Source: Terriglobales bacterium | GTDB taxonomy: Bacteria > Acidobacteriota > Terriglobia > Bryobacterales > Bryobacteraceae | Direction: 5' to 3' | Length of the DNA stretch: 64,000 bases | Assembly: GCA_027485675.1 (NCBI GenBank) | Contig: JAIXQP010000050.1 | Coordinates: 186,001-250,000, forward strand | Shown here: one piece after another, positions 33,174 through 41,956 of the stretch | How positions within the stretch are numbered: position 1 is the stretch's first letter | Layout: every line of letters starts with the position of its first letter | Translations under genes and position numbers: made by a program | Notes under the pieces: generated by a model | Databases searched by the model: none | Told to the model about the DNA's origin: nothing | Seen by the model: the letters and a program-made list of their open reading frames with translations, nothing else

Positions 33174-33583
33174 TATGCCCCCTGATACTCGATACAGGTG
33201 TCTTCGGTCTCAAAAAGGCGGACGGTGTGCAGCCGGGCCGGGCCGTTCTGGAAGCGCTTGTCGAGCCGGTTCCAGATCTCGACTGCGAGATTCTCCGTAG
33301 TCGGAATGATCTTGTCAAACGGAGGCACTTCGTAGTTCAGATGGCGGTGATCCATCGGATCTACCACCTCCTCCATCATGACGTCCTTCAGGTCCTTGAG
33401 GTCGTAGATCATGCCGGTAACGGGATCGACGTCCCCCGAGAGCGTGACTTCAAGAACGTAGTTGTGGCCATGGCCGTTGACATTGGCGGCGGGGCCGTAG
33501 AGGCGCACGTTCTCCTCGTCAGACAGCTGCGGATTGCGGCAGACGTGGGAGGAAGAGAACTCAACGCGGCGCGTGATAAGCAT
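33173..33583 (-). CDS. PTPS-family paralogue lacking the catalytic cysteine
   Basis: A 136-residue PTPS-fold protein from the ATG at 33583 (a GTG further upstream is possible). Zinc histidines are kept (SSHVC, NGHGHNY), but the position of the catalytic cysteine in GKCNN is alanine here (GPAANVNGHGHNY). The rest resembles its neighbour. A change at this position can alter reaction, as in PTPS-III, which uses glutamate, or may leave a non-catalytic protein. It opens the pterin operon. Confidence 0.8.
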   Translation of the reverse strand: MLITRRVEFSSSHVCRNPQLSDEENVRLYGPAANVNGHGHNYVLEVTLSGDVDPVTGMIYDLKDLKDVMMEEVVDPMDHRHLNYEVPPFDKIIPTTENLAVEIWNRLDKRFQNGPARLHTVRLFETEDTCIEYQGA

Positions 33584-33640
33584 TACATTAGCTTGGATGC
33601 GGGAAGCAGGCACGGGGATACACTAGTTATTTTACGCCCC

Positions 33641-34159
33641 ATGCAGATCTCCGATAAATCGTTGAAAATTTCAGCCGGCGTTTTGGCGCTGGCTTTGGTC
33701 GCTTTGATTGGCGACTCGATTCGCGAGCGGCTGGTGAATGTCGGCGACACGGCCCCGAACTTCGCGGTGGCGACGAGCAAAGGGACGCAGATCACGCGAA
33801 ATAGTTTCGGCGGCAAGCTGCTTGTCCTGAACTTCTGGGCCACCTGGTGCCCGCCGTGTATCGCCGAGCTGCCGAGCTTGAACGCGATGGCGCGGACGCT
33901 GGGGCCGAAGGGCGTCGTGGTGCTCGGGGTGTCCGTGGACCAGGACGAGAAGGCGTACAAAGACTTCCTGCAGCGGTTCAAGCTTTCCTTCGAAGTGGCG
34001 CATGACCCGAGCGCGGAGATCGCTTCCGAGTATGGCACCTTCAAGTACCCCGAGACGTACGTGATCACCCCGGACGGAAAGGTGGTGGAGAAGTTTATCG
34101 CCGATCGGGATTGGATGGAACCCGCCCTATTGAAGCGCCTGGAGAGCCACATCAAATGA
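33641..34159 (+). CDS. Membrane-anchored TlpA-type thioredoxin
   Basis: A 172-residue protein: an N-terminal membrane anchor (residues about 10-24), then VNVGDTAPNFAV and WATWCPPC (Cys70, Cys73). The TlpA fold with YPETYVITPDG (cis-proline region) completes it. It likely keeps periplasmic cysteines reduced. Start ATG at 33641 gives the correct anchor. The ATGA overlap with the next gene couples it to glcD translation. The start region lies divergent to the PTPS gene 57 bp away. Confidence 0.9.
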   Translation: MQISDKSLKISAGVLALALVALIGDSIRERLVNVGDTAPNFAVATSKGTQITRNSFGGKLLVLNFWATWCPPCIAELPSLNAMARTLGPKGVVVLGVSVDQDEKAYKDFLQRFKLSFEVAHDPSAEIASEYGTFKYPETYVITPDGKVVEKFIADRDWMEPALLKRLESHIK

Positions 34160-35586
34160 TTGCCGCAACGGTAGTGGTTCAACTTAAGAAGCTGCTGGGC
34201 GAGAAGGGCGTTCTCGATCAGCCGGCGGACCTGGCCCTGTACGAGTACGACGGAGGCGTGGACAAGCACCGGCCGGACGTCGTCGTGTTCCCGCGGGATA
34301 CGGCGCAGGTGGTGGCGATTGTGAACCTGGCGCGGGAGGCGGGGGTGCCGTTCGTGGGGCGCGGAGCGGGCACGGGGCTTTCGGGGGGCGTGATCGCACG
34401 GCGGGGCGGGATCATGATCTCGTTTGCGCGGATGAACAAGATTCTCGATATCGACCTAGAGAACGAACGGATCACGGTGCAGCCGGGGGTCGTGAGCCTG
34501 GACGTGACGCTGGCGGTGCAGGCGCAGAAGGATTTCTACGCCCCGGACCCTTCGAGCCAGCGGGCTTGCACGATTGGCGGAAACGTGGCGGAGAACGCCG
34601 GGGGGCCGCATACGCTGGCCTACGGCGTGACGACGAATCACGTGCTCGGGTTGGAGATGGTGCTGCCGGACGGGAGCGTCGTCACCACGGGCGGCGCGGA
34701 GCAGGACCTGCCGGGGTACGACCTGGTGGGTTTGATGACGGGCTCGGAGGGGACAATGGGCCTCGTAACGAATGTCGTTTTGCGATTGATGCGGCAGCCG
34801 GAGCTCGTGAAGACCACGCTCGCCATCTTCAATTCGCCGGCGGACGCGGGGAACGCGGTGGGGGAGATCACGGCCCGGGCGATTACGCCGGTGGCGGTGG
34901 AGATGCTCGACGGGGTGATGCTGCGGATGGTGGAGGAGGCGACGCACGCGGGCTACCCGCTCGATGCCGCGGCGGTGCTTCTGATTGAGCTCGAAGGTCT
35001 GAAGGAGGCCGTCGAGGAGCAGGTGGAGCAGGTGCGGGAGGCTTGTTTGGCCTGTGGTGCGCGGGAATTCCGCATTGCTAAGAGTGAGGAAGAACGGGCG
35101 CTATTGTGGAAAGGCCGGAAGAACGCGTTCGGGGCGGTGGGACGCTTGAGCCCGTTCTACTATGTCCAGGATGGCGTGGTGCCGCGGACGAAGATCGCGG
35201 CGACGTTGCAGGAGATTGGCCGGATAGGCGAGAAGTACGGCCTGACGATTTCCAACATCTTCCACGCGGGGGACGGGAACATGCACCCGATTATCCTGTT
35301 TGACGCGCGGAAGCCCGGAGAGCTCGAGAAGGCCCAGCATGCCGGGGAAGACATTCTGAAGTATTGCGTGTCGGTGGGGGGCTCGATTACGGGGGAGCAC
35401 GGGGTGGGGATGGAGAAGATGGAGCTGATGGCGGACTTGTTTACCCCGGACACGCTGGATATGATCGGGCGGTTCAAGTCGCTGTTTGATCCGACCTGTT
35501 TGCTCAATCCCGATAAGGTGCTGCCGACGGGCCGGGGTTGCATGGAGATCCGCCAAAAACCGGTAACCGCTGAAACGATGTTATGA
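34156..35586 (+). CDS. glcD: FAD-linked oxidase, glycolate oxidase GlcD type
   Basis: A 476-residue flavoprotein. The FAD-binding domain shows VPFVGRGAGTGLSGGVIA and ERITVQPGVVSLD, and the central part has DPSSQRACTIGGNVAENAGG and GYDLVGLMTGSEGTMG. The C-terminal domain has HAGDGNMHPIILFD and GGSITGEHGVGMEK, with the metal/substrate histidines. It oxidises glycolate or a similar 2-hydroxyacid (D-lactate is possible). Partner subunits GlcE and GlcF are not next to it. ATGA overlaps at both ends suggest one transcript. Confidence 0.92.
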   Translation: MIAATVVVQLKKLLGEKGVLDQPADLALYEYDGGVDKHRPDVVVFPRDTAQVVAIVNLAREAGVPFVGRGAGTGLSGGVIARRGGIMISFARMNKILDIDLENERITVQPGVVSLDVTLAVQAQKDFYAPDPSSQRACTIGGNVAENAGGPHTLAYGVTTNHVLGLEMVLPDGSVVTTGGAEQDLPGYDLVGLMTGSEGTMGLVTNVVLRLMRQPELVKTTLAIFNSPADAGNAVGEITARAITPVAVEMLDGVMLRMVEEATHAGYPLDAAAVLLIELEGLKEAVEEQVEQVREACLACGAREFRIAKSEEERALLWKGRKNAFGAVGRLSPFYYVQDGVVPRTKIAATLQEIGRIGEKYGLTISNIFHAGDGNMHPIILFDARKPGELEKAQHAGEDILKYCVSVGGSITGEHGVGMEKMELMADLFTPDTLDMIGRFKSLFDPTCLLNPDKVLPTGRGCMEIRQKPVTAETML

Positions 35587-36587
35587 CCCTACTGCTGCTT
35601 GCTGTCTCGTTCCTCCGCTTGGATCCGTCTGTCGTCACGGACTGCCGGGATGTATTGGGGAGGGCCGTGCTGCGATGGAGCACGACGGATACGGCAACGG
35701 TGGTGTTGTACGCGGGCGAGAGTGCGGTTTCCGGCCCGGAGAGCGCGGCGGGGACGACGGCGACGGACTACTGGGTAAGTGACGGACAGGGGTTCACGCT
35801 GCGGACGCTGGCGGGGACGGTGCTCGCGCGGGTGACGGCGCGGGTGAGCTGTGTGAATCAGCCGGTGTGGCCGTTAGCGGTGGGCAACTCGTGGACTTAC
35901 CGGGTCAACACGCGGCAGGCGACGGGGCTTTACCAGACGTGGCGGGTGGTGCGGGAAGAACAGGTTCTGAACGAGACCTGGGCGGTGCTCTCGAACGGGA
36001 CGATGCAGCAGCGCTGGCGGGTGGACGCGCTGGGGAATTTGCACCGGTTGGCGAACAATCTGGACGAGACGTTGCCGTTGCAGCCGGCGGGCCGGGTGGA
36101 CGCGCCGGCCGGCACCTTCGTGAATACACTGACCTATGCGATTAATGCGTTTGAGCGGGAGGTGGGGACGCTCGAACGGGGGGTGGGTCTTGTCAAGGTC
36201 GACAAGATCTTGTCAGGGGGGTCTTCGGGTGGTTTCTCGGAGGGATGGACGCTAGTGGAGGCGCGGGTGGGGGATCGGCTGCTGCGGCGGGAGTTGTACG
36301 GGGTTTCGTTGCAGATTGACCCGGAGGTGTATAACTGCGCGGTGCCTTGCTACTTCGCCGCGTGCGGCATGGCCGGGGCGGATCTGCCGGGCACGGTGAA
36401 GGCTTGCCGGGAGGCCCGGGTGGAGGGGGCGGAGTTGGTGCGGGTGGTGAATGCGGCGGGGGAGGTGTTGTGGGAGCGGAGGGTGAGTAGTCCCGAGTTT
36501 TTGCGGCTGCCGCAATGGGAGTGGGCCCCTACGGGAGTGACCGTCGAGGCCCATGGTCCTGGTGGCGTGGCGAAGAGTGCGCTTTAG
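35583..36587 (+). CDS. Hypothetical secreted protein
   Basis: A 334-residue protein with a short signal peptide (TLLLLAVSFLRLD). Its beta-rich body includes VWPLAVGNSWTYRVNT, a segment common in uncharacterised secreted proteins from this group, and two cysteine-bearing pieces (YNCAVPCYFAAC). It starts at the ATG overlapping the glcD stop by 4 bases. Its 3' end, encoding FLRLPQWEWAP, is part of the tandem repeats that follow. Confidence 0.65.
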   Translation: MTLLLLAVSFLRLDPSVVTDCRDVLGRAVLRWSTTDTATVVLYAGESAVSGPESAAGTTATDYWVSDGQGFTLRTLAGTVLARVTARVSCVNQPVWPLAVGNSWTYRVNTRQATGLYQTWRVVREEQVLNETWAVLSNGTMQQRWRVDALGNLHRLANNLDETLPLQPAGRVDAPAGTFVNTLTYAINAFEREVGTLERGVGLVKVDKILSGGSSGGFSEGWTLVEARVGDRLLRRELYGVSLQIDPEVYNCAVPCYFAACGMAGADLPGTVKACREARVEGAELVRVVNAAGEVLWERRVSSPEFLRLPQWEWAPTGVTVEAHGPGGVAKSAL

Positions 36588-37320
36588 GGGCCCTGGCGGG
36601 TGCGGTTGCCGCGGGTTTCGAGTTGGACGGCCTGCTGGCCGCGCTTGGCGGCGAGGGTGAGGGAGTCTTCGGCGGCCCGGTGGGCTTCCACGGCCAGCCG
36701 CTTCTCGCGGTCGATCGGTCCCTGGATCATGGCCGGCCACTTGTGGGTCATCGCGTAGTTTTTCTTGCGCGCGGTGAGCAGCCCGGCCTTTTTGCGGCTG
36801 CCCCAATGGGAATGGGCCGCAGGGAGTGGCGAAGAGTACGCTTTAGAGGCCCTGGCGGGTGCGGTTGCCGCGGGTTTCGAGTTGGACGGCCTGCTGGCCG
36901 CGCTTGGCGGCGAGGGTGAGAGACTCTTCGGCGGCCCGGCGGGCTTCGACGGCCAGCCGCTTCTCGCGGTCGATCGGTCCCTGGATCATGGCCCGCCACT
37001 TGTGGTCATCGCGTAGTTGTTCTTGCGCGCGGTGAGCAGCCCGGCCTTTTTGCGGCTGCCCCAATGGGAATGGGCCCCGGCGGCAGTTACCGTCGAGGCC
37101 CATGGTCCTGGTGGCGTGGCGAAGGGTACGCTTTAGAGGCCCTGGCGGGCACCGGTGCCGCGGGCTTCGAGTTGGAGGGCCTGCTGGCCGTGCTTGGCGG
37201 CGAGGGTGAGGGACTCTTCGGCGGCCCGGCGGGCTTCGATGGCGAGCTGCTTCTCACGGTCGATGGGCCCCTGGATCATGGCGGGCCACTTGTGGGTCAT
37301 CGCGTAGTTGTTCTTGCGCG
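36497..37320. repeat. Threefold tandem duplication of a convergent gene junction
   Basis: The sequence TTGCGGCTGCC starts at 36501, 36792 and 37050, spacing 291 and 258 bp. Each unit holds the last codons of the plus-strand secreted-protein gene (LRLPQWEWA), a stop near CGCTTTAG, and then, on the minus strand, about 60 C-terminal codons of the gene at 37133-37531 (ARRAAEESLTLAAK, GQQA), ending near TTCTTGCGCGCGG. Only the first unit belongs to the intact plus gene and only the last to the intact minus gene. The middle unit has lost about 33 bp. Confidence 0.92.
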
Positions 37321-37531
37321 CGGCGAGTTCGGCGGCGTTCGCTTCGTGCTTCTTGGCCTTGGCTTCGAACTGCTCGGCGCGGAGGGTGTACTGCTTGGAC
37401 ACTGCGGCGTGCTGCCCGGAAGTGGTCGCGGCCTTCGCCATCTGCTGCAGGTCTTTCTCGTTCCCAGTTTGGGCTCCCAGCACCAGCGTGCTCGCGCCCA
37501 TCAGAATCATTGCCCGGATCATGTTGGTCAT
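37133..37531 (-). CDS. Small secreted helical protein
   Basis: A 132-residue protein with signal peptide IRAMILMGASTLVLG, then a helical, alanine-, lysine- and glutamine-rich body (AVSKQYTLRAEQFEAKAKKH, ELAARKNNYAM, REKQLAIEARRAAEESLTL) that could form a coiled coil. No known family. Its C-terminal half is repeated twice further downstream in damaged form. Confidence 0.65.
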   Translation of the reverse strand: MTNMIRAMILMGASTLVLGAQTGNEKDLQQMAKAATTSGQHAAVSKQYTLRAEQFEAKAKKHEANAAELAARKNNYAMTHKWPAMIQGPIDREKQLAIEARRAAEESLTLAAKHGQQALQLEARGTGARQGL

Positions 37532-37593
37532 TGCTGTTCAGCTCCTATGACCCCATTTAACCCGGTGAGGGCTAGGTGGCAATATCCGCAAAA

Positions 37594-38439
37594 TTACGGA
37601 GTGGTAAGTTCCTTCGTCAGGACGGGAAGAAACGCCTCCGGATCGAGGGGCCCCTGGTACTTCTTGCCGTTGATGAAGACCGAGGGCGTGCCCTGGACGC
37701 CGATGCGGTCGCCTTCGGCGATGTCGCGGTCCACCTGGGCCTTGATGGGCGCCGAGTCGAGGGCGGCGACGAACTTGGGCATATCGAGGCCGAGTTCCTT
37801 CGCCCAATTGAGGATGTTCATCCGGTTGATCTGGCGGGCCTGTTGGTAGAGCCGGTCGTGCATGGGCCAGAACTTGCCCTGCTGATGGGCGGCGAGGCTG
37901 GCCTGCGCGGCGAGGCGCGCCTGGCCGTGGGTATCGAGCGGGAACTGCTTATAGACTAGGCGGACATCCTTCGGGAACGTTTTGAGGGCCTGCTCCAGAT
38001 GGCTGATGGCTTTGATGCAGTAGGGGCACTGGAAATCGGAGAACTCGACGAGGGTGATGCGGGCGTTCTGGGAGCCGCGGACGGGGGCGCCGTCGACGTT
38101 GATGGCGACGGGATCGAGCAGGAGGCGGTTGCGGTTGGCCGCGGCCTTCATTTGAGGCGAGGCTTCGAGGGCCTTGCGGATGTCCTGGCCGGCCTTGGCG
38201 GCGGCAACGGCTTCGCTGGCGAGTCCGCGGCTGGTGCCGCAGGCGGGATCTTCCACGCGACACTGCGCGAGCTGCATGGGGCAGCCGCAGGGGCAGCCGA
38301 GTTCCCGCAGCACCTTAAGAACCTCAGTCTTCTTCGCCGGGGTGAGCCCCGTGAAATCGACGCCGGGGAGATCCGTGGCGGTTTTCCAGTCCTGGGCGAG
38401 CAGGAGGGAGGCGATAAATAGGAAGCCGAGGCGGCGCAT
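37594..38439 (-). CDS. DsbA-like thioredoxin with an N-terminal CcmH-like cysteine cluster
   Basis: A 281-residue exported protein from the ATG at 38439 (signal RRLGFLFIASLLLAQ). Residues about 40-75 have ELGCPCGCPMQLAQC (cysteines 49, 51, 53 and 60) and CGTSRG, like the heme-handling loop of CcmH-type proteins. The second half is a DsbA/DsbG-type thioredoxin with FSDFQCPYC (Cys138, Cys141), RLVYKQFPLD and GTPSVFINGK. Combining both parts points to a protein in periplasmic thiol or cytochrome maturation. Divergent from the first Oar receptor. Confidence 0.8.
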   Translation of the reverse strand: MRRLGFLFIASLLLAQDWKTATDLPGVDFTGLTPAKKTEVLKVLRELGCPCGCPMQLAQCRVEDPACGTSRGLASEAVAAAKAGQDIRKALEASPQMKAAANRNRLLLDPVAINVDGAPVRGSQNARITLVEFSDFQCPYCIKAISHLEQALKTFPKDVRLVYKQFPLDTHGQARLAAQASLAAHQQGKFWPMHDRLYQQARQINRMNILNWAKELGLDMPKFVAALDSAPIKAQVDRDIAEGDRIGVQGTPSVFINGKKYQGPLDPEAFLPVLTKELTTP

Positions 38440-38502
38440 CCCTCTATTGTGCACTGTTAAATTTACGGCGCAGCGATGGGGTTCCGGTAAACTTAAATTA
38501 AT

Positions 38503-41500
38503 ATGCTTCGGATTTCAATCTTGTTACTAGGGATGGCCGGTTGGGCGGCGGGCCAGACGACGCTGGGTTCGTTTACGGGCCGGGTGCAGGACCCTTCGGG
38601 CGCTGCGGTGCCGGCGGCGAATGTCACGGCGACGAATACCTCGACGGGATTCGCGTTTAAAACGGTGACGAACAACGCGGGTTCGTTTTCGCTGCAGCAG
38701 TTGACGCTGGGCGCTTATGAGATTGCGGTGGAGGCGAAGGGCTTCCGGCGGTCGGTGCGGCGGGGACTCGAATTGAACGTCGCGCAGACGCGGCAGGTGG
38801 ACTTTGCCCTTGAAGTGGGCCAGGTGGAGCAGACGGTGGAGGTTTCGAGCGCCGCGACGGAGTTACAGACGGCGACTTCGGACCTGGGCACGACGATTCA
38901 GCGGAAAAAGCTGATTGATTTGCCGCTGTTTGTGGGCGGCAACGTGCGGAATCTGGAACAGTTTATCTTCCTGTCGCCGGGCGTGACGGGGGACGTGACG
39001 AATACGCAGATTTCGGGTTCGCCTTCGCGCGGCAAAGAGGTGCTGATTGATGGTATTGGGGCGACGGGAATTGAATCAGGTGGCGTGATTCCGGGTAACG
39101 CGCGGCCGTCCGTCGAGACGATTGGCGAGTTCCGGCTGCTGCGGGCGAACTTCAACGCCGAGTATGGCCGGACGGGCGGCGGCATTCAGATCTTCACGAC
39201 GCGCTCGGGAACCAACGATTTCCACGGGGCGTTGTTTAACTATTTGCGGAACGACCAGTTGGACGCGCGCGGCTTCTTCCAGCGGGTGCGGCCGATTAAC
39301 CGGCAGAACGAGTTTGGCGCGACGCTGGGCGGACCGATTGTGATTCCGAAGCTCTATAACGGCAAGAACAAGAGCTTCTTCCACTTTGTCTATTCGGGTT
39401 TCCGCTTCCGGCAGGGGGCGCCGAATACGCTGCAGAGTCTGATTCCGATGGACTTCCGGCAGGGCGACTTCAGCCGGCTGGCTTCGCCGATTTATGACCG
39501 GTCGACCGGGGCGCCGTTCCCGGGCAACCGGATTCCGACGTCGCGGTTTTCGAGCGTGGCGCGGAACATTCTGCCGCTGATTCCGCAGCCGATCAACACG
39601 GGCTTGTTCAACAACTATCTGTCCGTTGGGCGCGGGGCTTCCGACTCCAACCAGTACAACCTGAAGCTGGACCATGCGTTCTCTGATCGGAACCGGATTA
39701 GCGGGTTCTTCAACCGGGATTACCTGTTGCAGGCCGATCCGGAGACGATTGCGGGGCCGACGACGCCGGGGCGGACCGTGGGCAGCCAGAATACGATGGC
39801 GCGCGTGTCGCACGATCTGATTCTGTCGCCGACCGTGTTGAACCACTTGAACATCGGGTTCACGCGGTTTCGGGTGACGATTGACAGCTTCTCGCTGAAC
39901 CAGGGTTGGCCGACGCAGATTGGCCTGCGCGGGATCAACGATGGGGCGAACAACGGCTTCCCGTGCGTCGAGTTCGTCGCTTCGGGTTATTCGCGGCTCG
40001 GCGATCCGAACTGCAATGCGCGCGTGCTGCAGGCGAACAATGCGTTTCAGGTGAACGAGAGCCTATCGGTGGTGCGGGGTTCGCACAATTTGAAATTTGG
40101 CTTTGATTATCGCTTCATGGAGACGAACGGCATTGACAACTTCCAGGCGCCGGGCCTGTTCCAGTTCAACGCGCTCGAGACGGGGTTGCCGAACGTGGCG
40201 AACTCGGGGAACGCGATTGCGAGCTTCTTGCTGGGCGATGTGAACCGGGGGACGACGCGCGTGTTCGGCTACTTCCCGCGGAACCGCTACCAGTATTGGG
40301 GCTTCTACGCGCAGGACGACTGGAAGGTGACGCGCAAGCTGACGCTGAACTACGGGCTGCGGTACGACATCTTTGTGCCGCGCTACGAGAAGCTGAACAA
40401 CCTTTCGAGCTTTGACCCGACGCTGCCGAATCCGGCGGCGGGGAACCGGCCGGGGGCGCTGGCGTTTTTGGGCGACGGGCCGAACCGGAACGGGCGGCGG
40501 TCGTTTGCCGATACCGATTTCAAGGCGTTCGGGCCGCGGCTGGGGATGGCGTACGCGCTGACGCCGAAGACGGTGCTGCGTTCGGGCTACGGCATTTACT
40601 ACGCGGCGGGGAACGCGGCTTCCGGGCAGCGGGATTCGCTGAACATGTCGAACGGCTTCATTTCGACGCCGGTGTTCCAATCGTTGAATCAGGGGCTGAC
40701 GCCGGCGTTCAACTGGGACAACGGTTTCCCGCAGAACTTCCCGCGGCCTCCGTTTATTGACCCGACGGCGGGCAACGGGACGGCGATGCGGTTTATTGGG
40801 CCGGGGGACGGGCGGATGCCGATGTTCCAGAACTGGTCGGCGACGGTGGAGCGGGAGCTGGTGCCGCGGGTGAACCTGGAAGTGACCTATCTCGGGACGC
40901 GGGGCACACGGATTGGGAACGGGTTGGTGCGCGTGAATGAAGTGGACCCGCAGTTCCTTTCGCTGGGTGGGCTGTTGAGCCAGCCGTTTGATTCGGCGGC
41001 GGCGGTGGCGGCGGGGATTCGGAGTCCGTTCCCGGGGTTCCGCGGATCGGTGGCGCAGGCGCTGCGGCCGTTCCCGCAGTACCTGGATTTGGACAACCGG
41101 TCGAACCCGGCGGGGAGCAGCAGCTACCATGCGTTCCAGACGCAGCTTTCGGCGCGGACGAATAGCGGGTTGGATGTGCAGATGGCTTACACGTTTGCCA
41201 AGACGATCTCGGACGCCGATATTCTGGCGGGCGGCGGCGTGGGCGGGCAGACGACCTACAACCGGGGCTTGGAGCAGACGATTGCCGTGAACGATGTGCC
41301 GCATGTGTTCGCGCTGAGCTATAGCTATGAGCTGCCGTTCTGGAAGAAGAAGGCTTGGGGCGGCTGGGTGCTGACGGGCATTCACCAATACTCGAGCGGC
41401 GTGCCGATTACGCTGACGGCGAACAATACGCTGCCGCTGTTTAACGGCGTGCTGCGGCCGGATGTGGTGAACGGGGTGAACCGGGCGACGAATGTGGATG

Positions 41501-41817
41501 GGTTCGACCCGGCGGTGCATACGTGGATCAACCGGGATGCGTTCCGGGTGCCGGGGGCGTTCCGGTTTGGCACGGCGGCGCGGGGCTATACGGACCTGCG
41601 GGCGCCGAGCTTCCTGAACGAGAACTTCGGGTTGTTGAAGAAGTTTATGGTGAAGGAGCGGTTCACAGTGACGGTGCGCGGGGAGCTGTTCAACGCGTTT
41701 AACCGGACGGTGTTTGGCGCGCCGCAGGGGAACGTGAGCAACGCGTTGTTTGGCCGGATTACGGGCCAGGCGAACGCGCCGCGGAACGGGCAGGTGGCGT
41801 TGCGGCTGGACTTTTAA
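38503..41817 (+). CDS. Oar-type TonB-dependent outer-membrane receptor 1
   Basis: A 1104-residue protein. A signal peptide (residues 1-17) is followed by a carboxypeptidase-regulatory-like domain (about 22-105: GSFTGRVQDPSGAAVPAAN, YEIAVEAKGFRR), a plug-like region (PSVETIGEFRLLRANFNAEY, then FTTRSGTNDFHG) and a long beta-barrel with repeated aromatic-ended strands, ending in the terminal phenylalanine QVALRLDF. It lacks an obvious SusD partner and probably imports or binds large substrates on the surface. Such receptors are numerous in Solibacter-type genomes. It is transcribed alone, and a strong hairpin follows. Confidence 0.93.
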   Translation: MLRISILLLGMAGWAAGQTTLGSFTGRVQDPSGAAVPAANVTATNTSTGFAFKTVTNNAGSFSLQQLTLGAYEIAVEAKGFRRSVRRGLELNVAQTRQVDFALEVGQVEQTVEVSSAATELQTATSDLGTTIQRKKLIDLPLFVGGNVRNLEQFIFLSPGVTGDVTNTQISGSPSRGKEVLIDGIGATGIESGGVIPGNARPSVETIGEFRLLRANFNAEYGRTGGGIQIFTTRSGTNDFHGALFNYLRNDQLDARGFFQRVRPINRQNEFGATLGGPIVIPKLYNGKNKSFFHFVYSGFRFRQGAPNTLQSLIPMDFRQGDFSRLASPIYDRSTGAPFPGNRIPTSRFSSVARNILPLIPQPINTGLFNNYLSVGRGASDSNQYNLKLDHAFSDRNRISGFFNRDYLLQADPETIAGPTTPGRTVGSQNTMARVSHDLILSPTVLNHLNIGFTRFRVTIDSFSLNQGWPTQIGLRGINDGANNGFPCVEFVASGYSRLGDPNCNARVLQANNAFQVNESLSVVRGSHNLKFGFDYRFMETNGIDNFQAPGLFQFNALETGLPNVANSGNAIASFLLGDVNRGTTRVFGYFPRNRYQYWGFYAQDDWKVTRKLTLNYGLRYDIFVPRYEKLNNLSSFDPTLPNPAAGNRPGALAFLGDGPNRNGRRSFADTDFKAFGPRLGMAYALTPKTVLRSGYGIYYAAGNAASGQRDSLNMSNGFISTPVFQSLNQGLTPAFNWDNGFPQNFPRPPFIDPTAGNGTAMRFIGPGDGRMPMFQNWSATVERELVPRVNLEVTYLGTRGTRIGNGLVRVNEVDPQFLSLGGLLSQPFDSAAAVAAGIRSPFPGFRGSVAQALRPFPQYLDLDNRSNPAGSSSYHAFQTQLSARTNSGLDVQMAYTFAKTISDADILAGGGVGGQTTYNRGLEQTIAVNDVPHVFALSYSYELPFWKKKAWGGWVLTGIHQYSSGVPITLTANNTLPLFNGVLRPDVVNGVNRATNVDGFDPAVHTWINRDAFRVPGAFRFGTAARGYTDLRAPSFLNENFGLLKKFMVKERFTVTVRGELFNAFNRTVFGAPQGNVSNALFGRITGQANAPRNGQVALRLDF

Positions 41818-41836
41818 GTCTGGCCGGGCGGGGGAA

Positions 41837-41870
41837 GCTGAGATCCACCAGGGGGATGGTGGATCTCAGC
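41837..41870 (+). terminator. Strong hairpin after Oar receptor 1
   Basis: A 14-bp perfect stem (GCTGAGATCCACCA with TGGTGGATCTCAGC) and a six-base loop GGGGGA lie 20 bp after the stop. No T-tract follows directly; a TTTTTGTTTT stretch appears about 22 bases later. It could terminate transcription or stabilise the 3' end. Confidence 0.65.
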
Positions 41871-41956
41871 CAGAGGGTGTTTGTAACAAGTTTTTGTTTT
41901 CAAGGGTTTGCGGATTGGTCACCGGACTGCATATTGAGGGGGCAGGAAGGTGAAAC

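Noticed and set aside
33227-33640. A longer N-terminus for the TlpA gene
   Set aside because: The open upstream frame is antisense to the PTPS gene; starting at 33641 gives the membrane anchor expected for the family.
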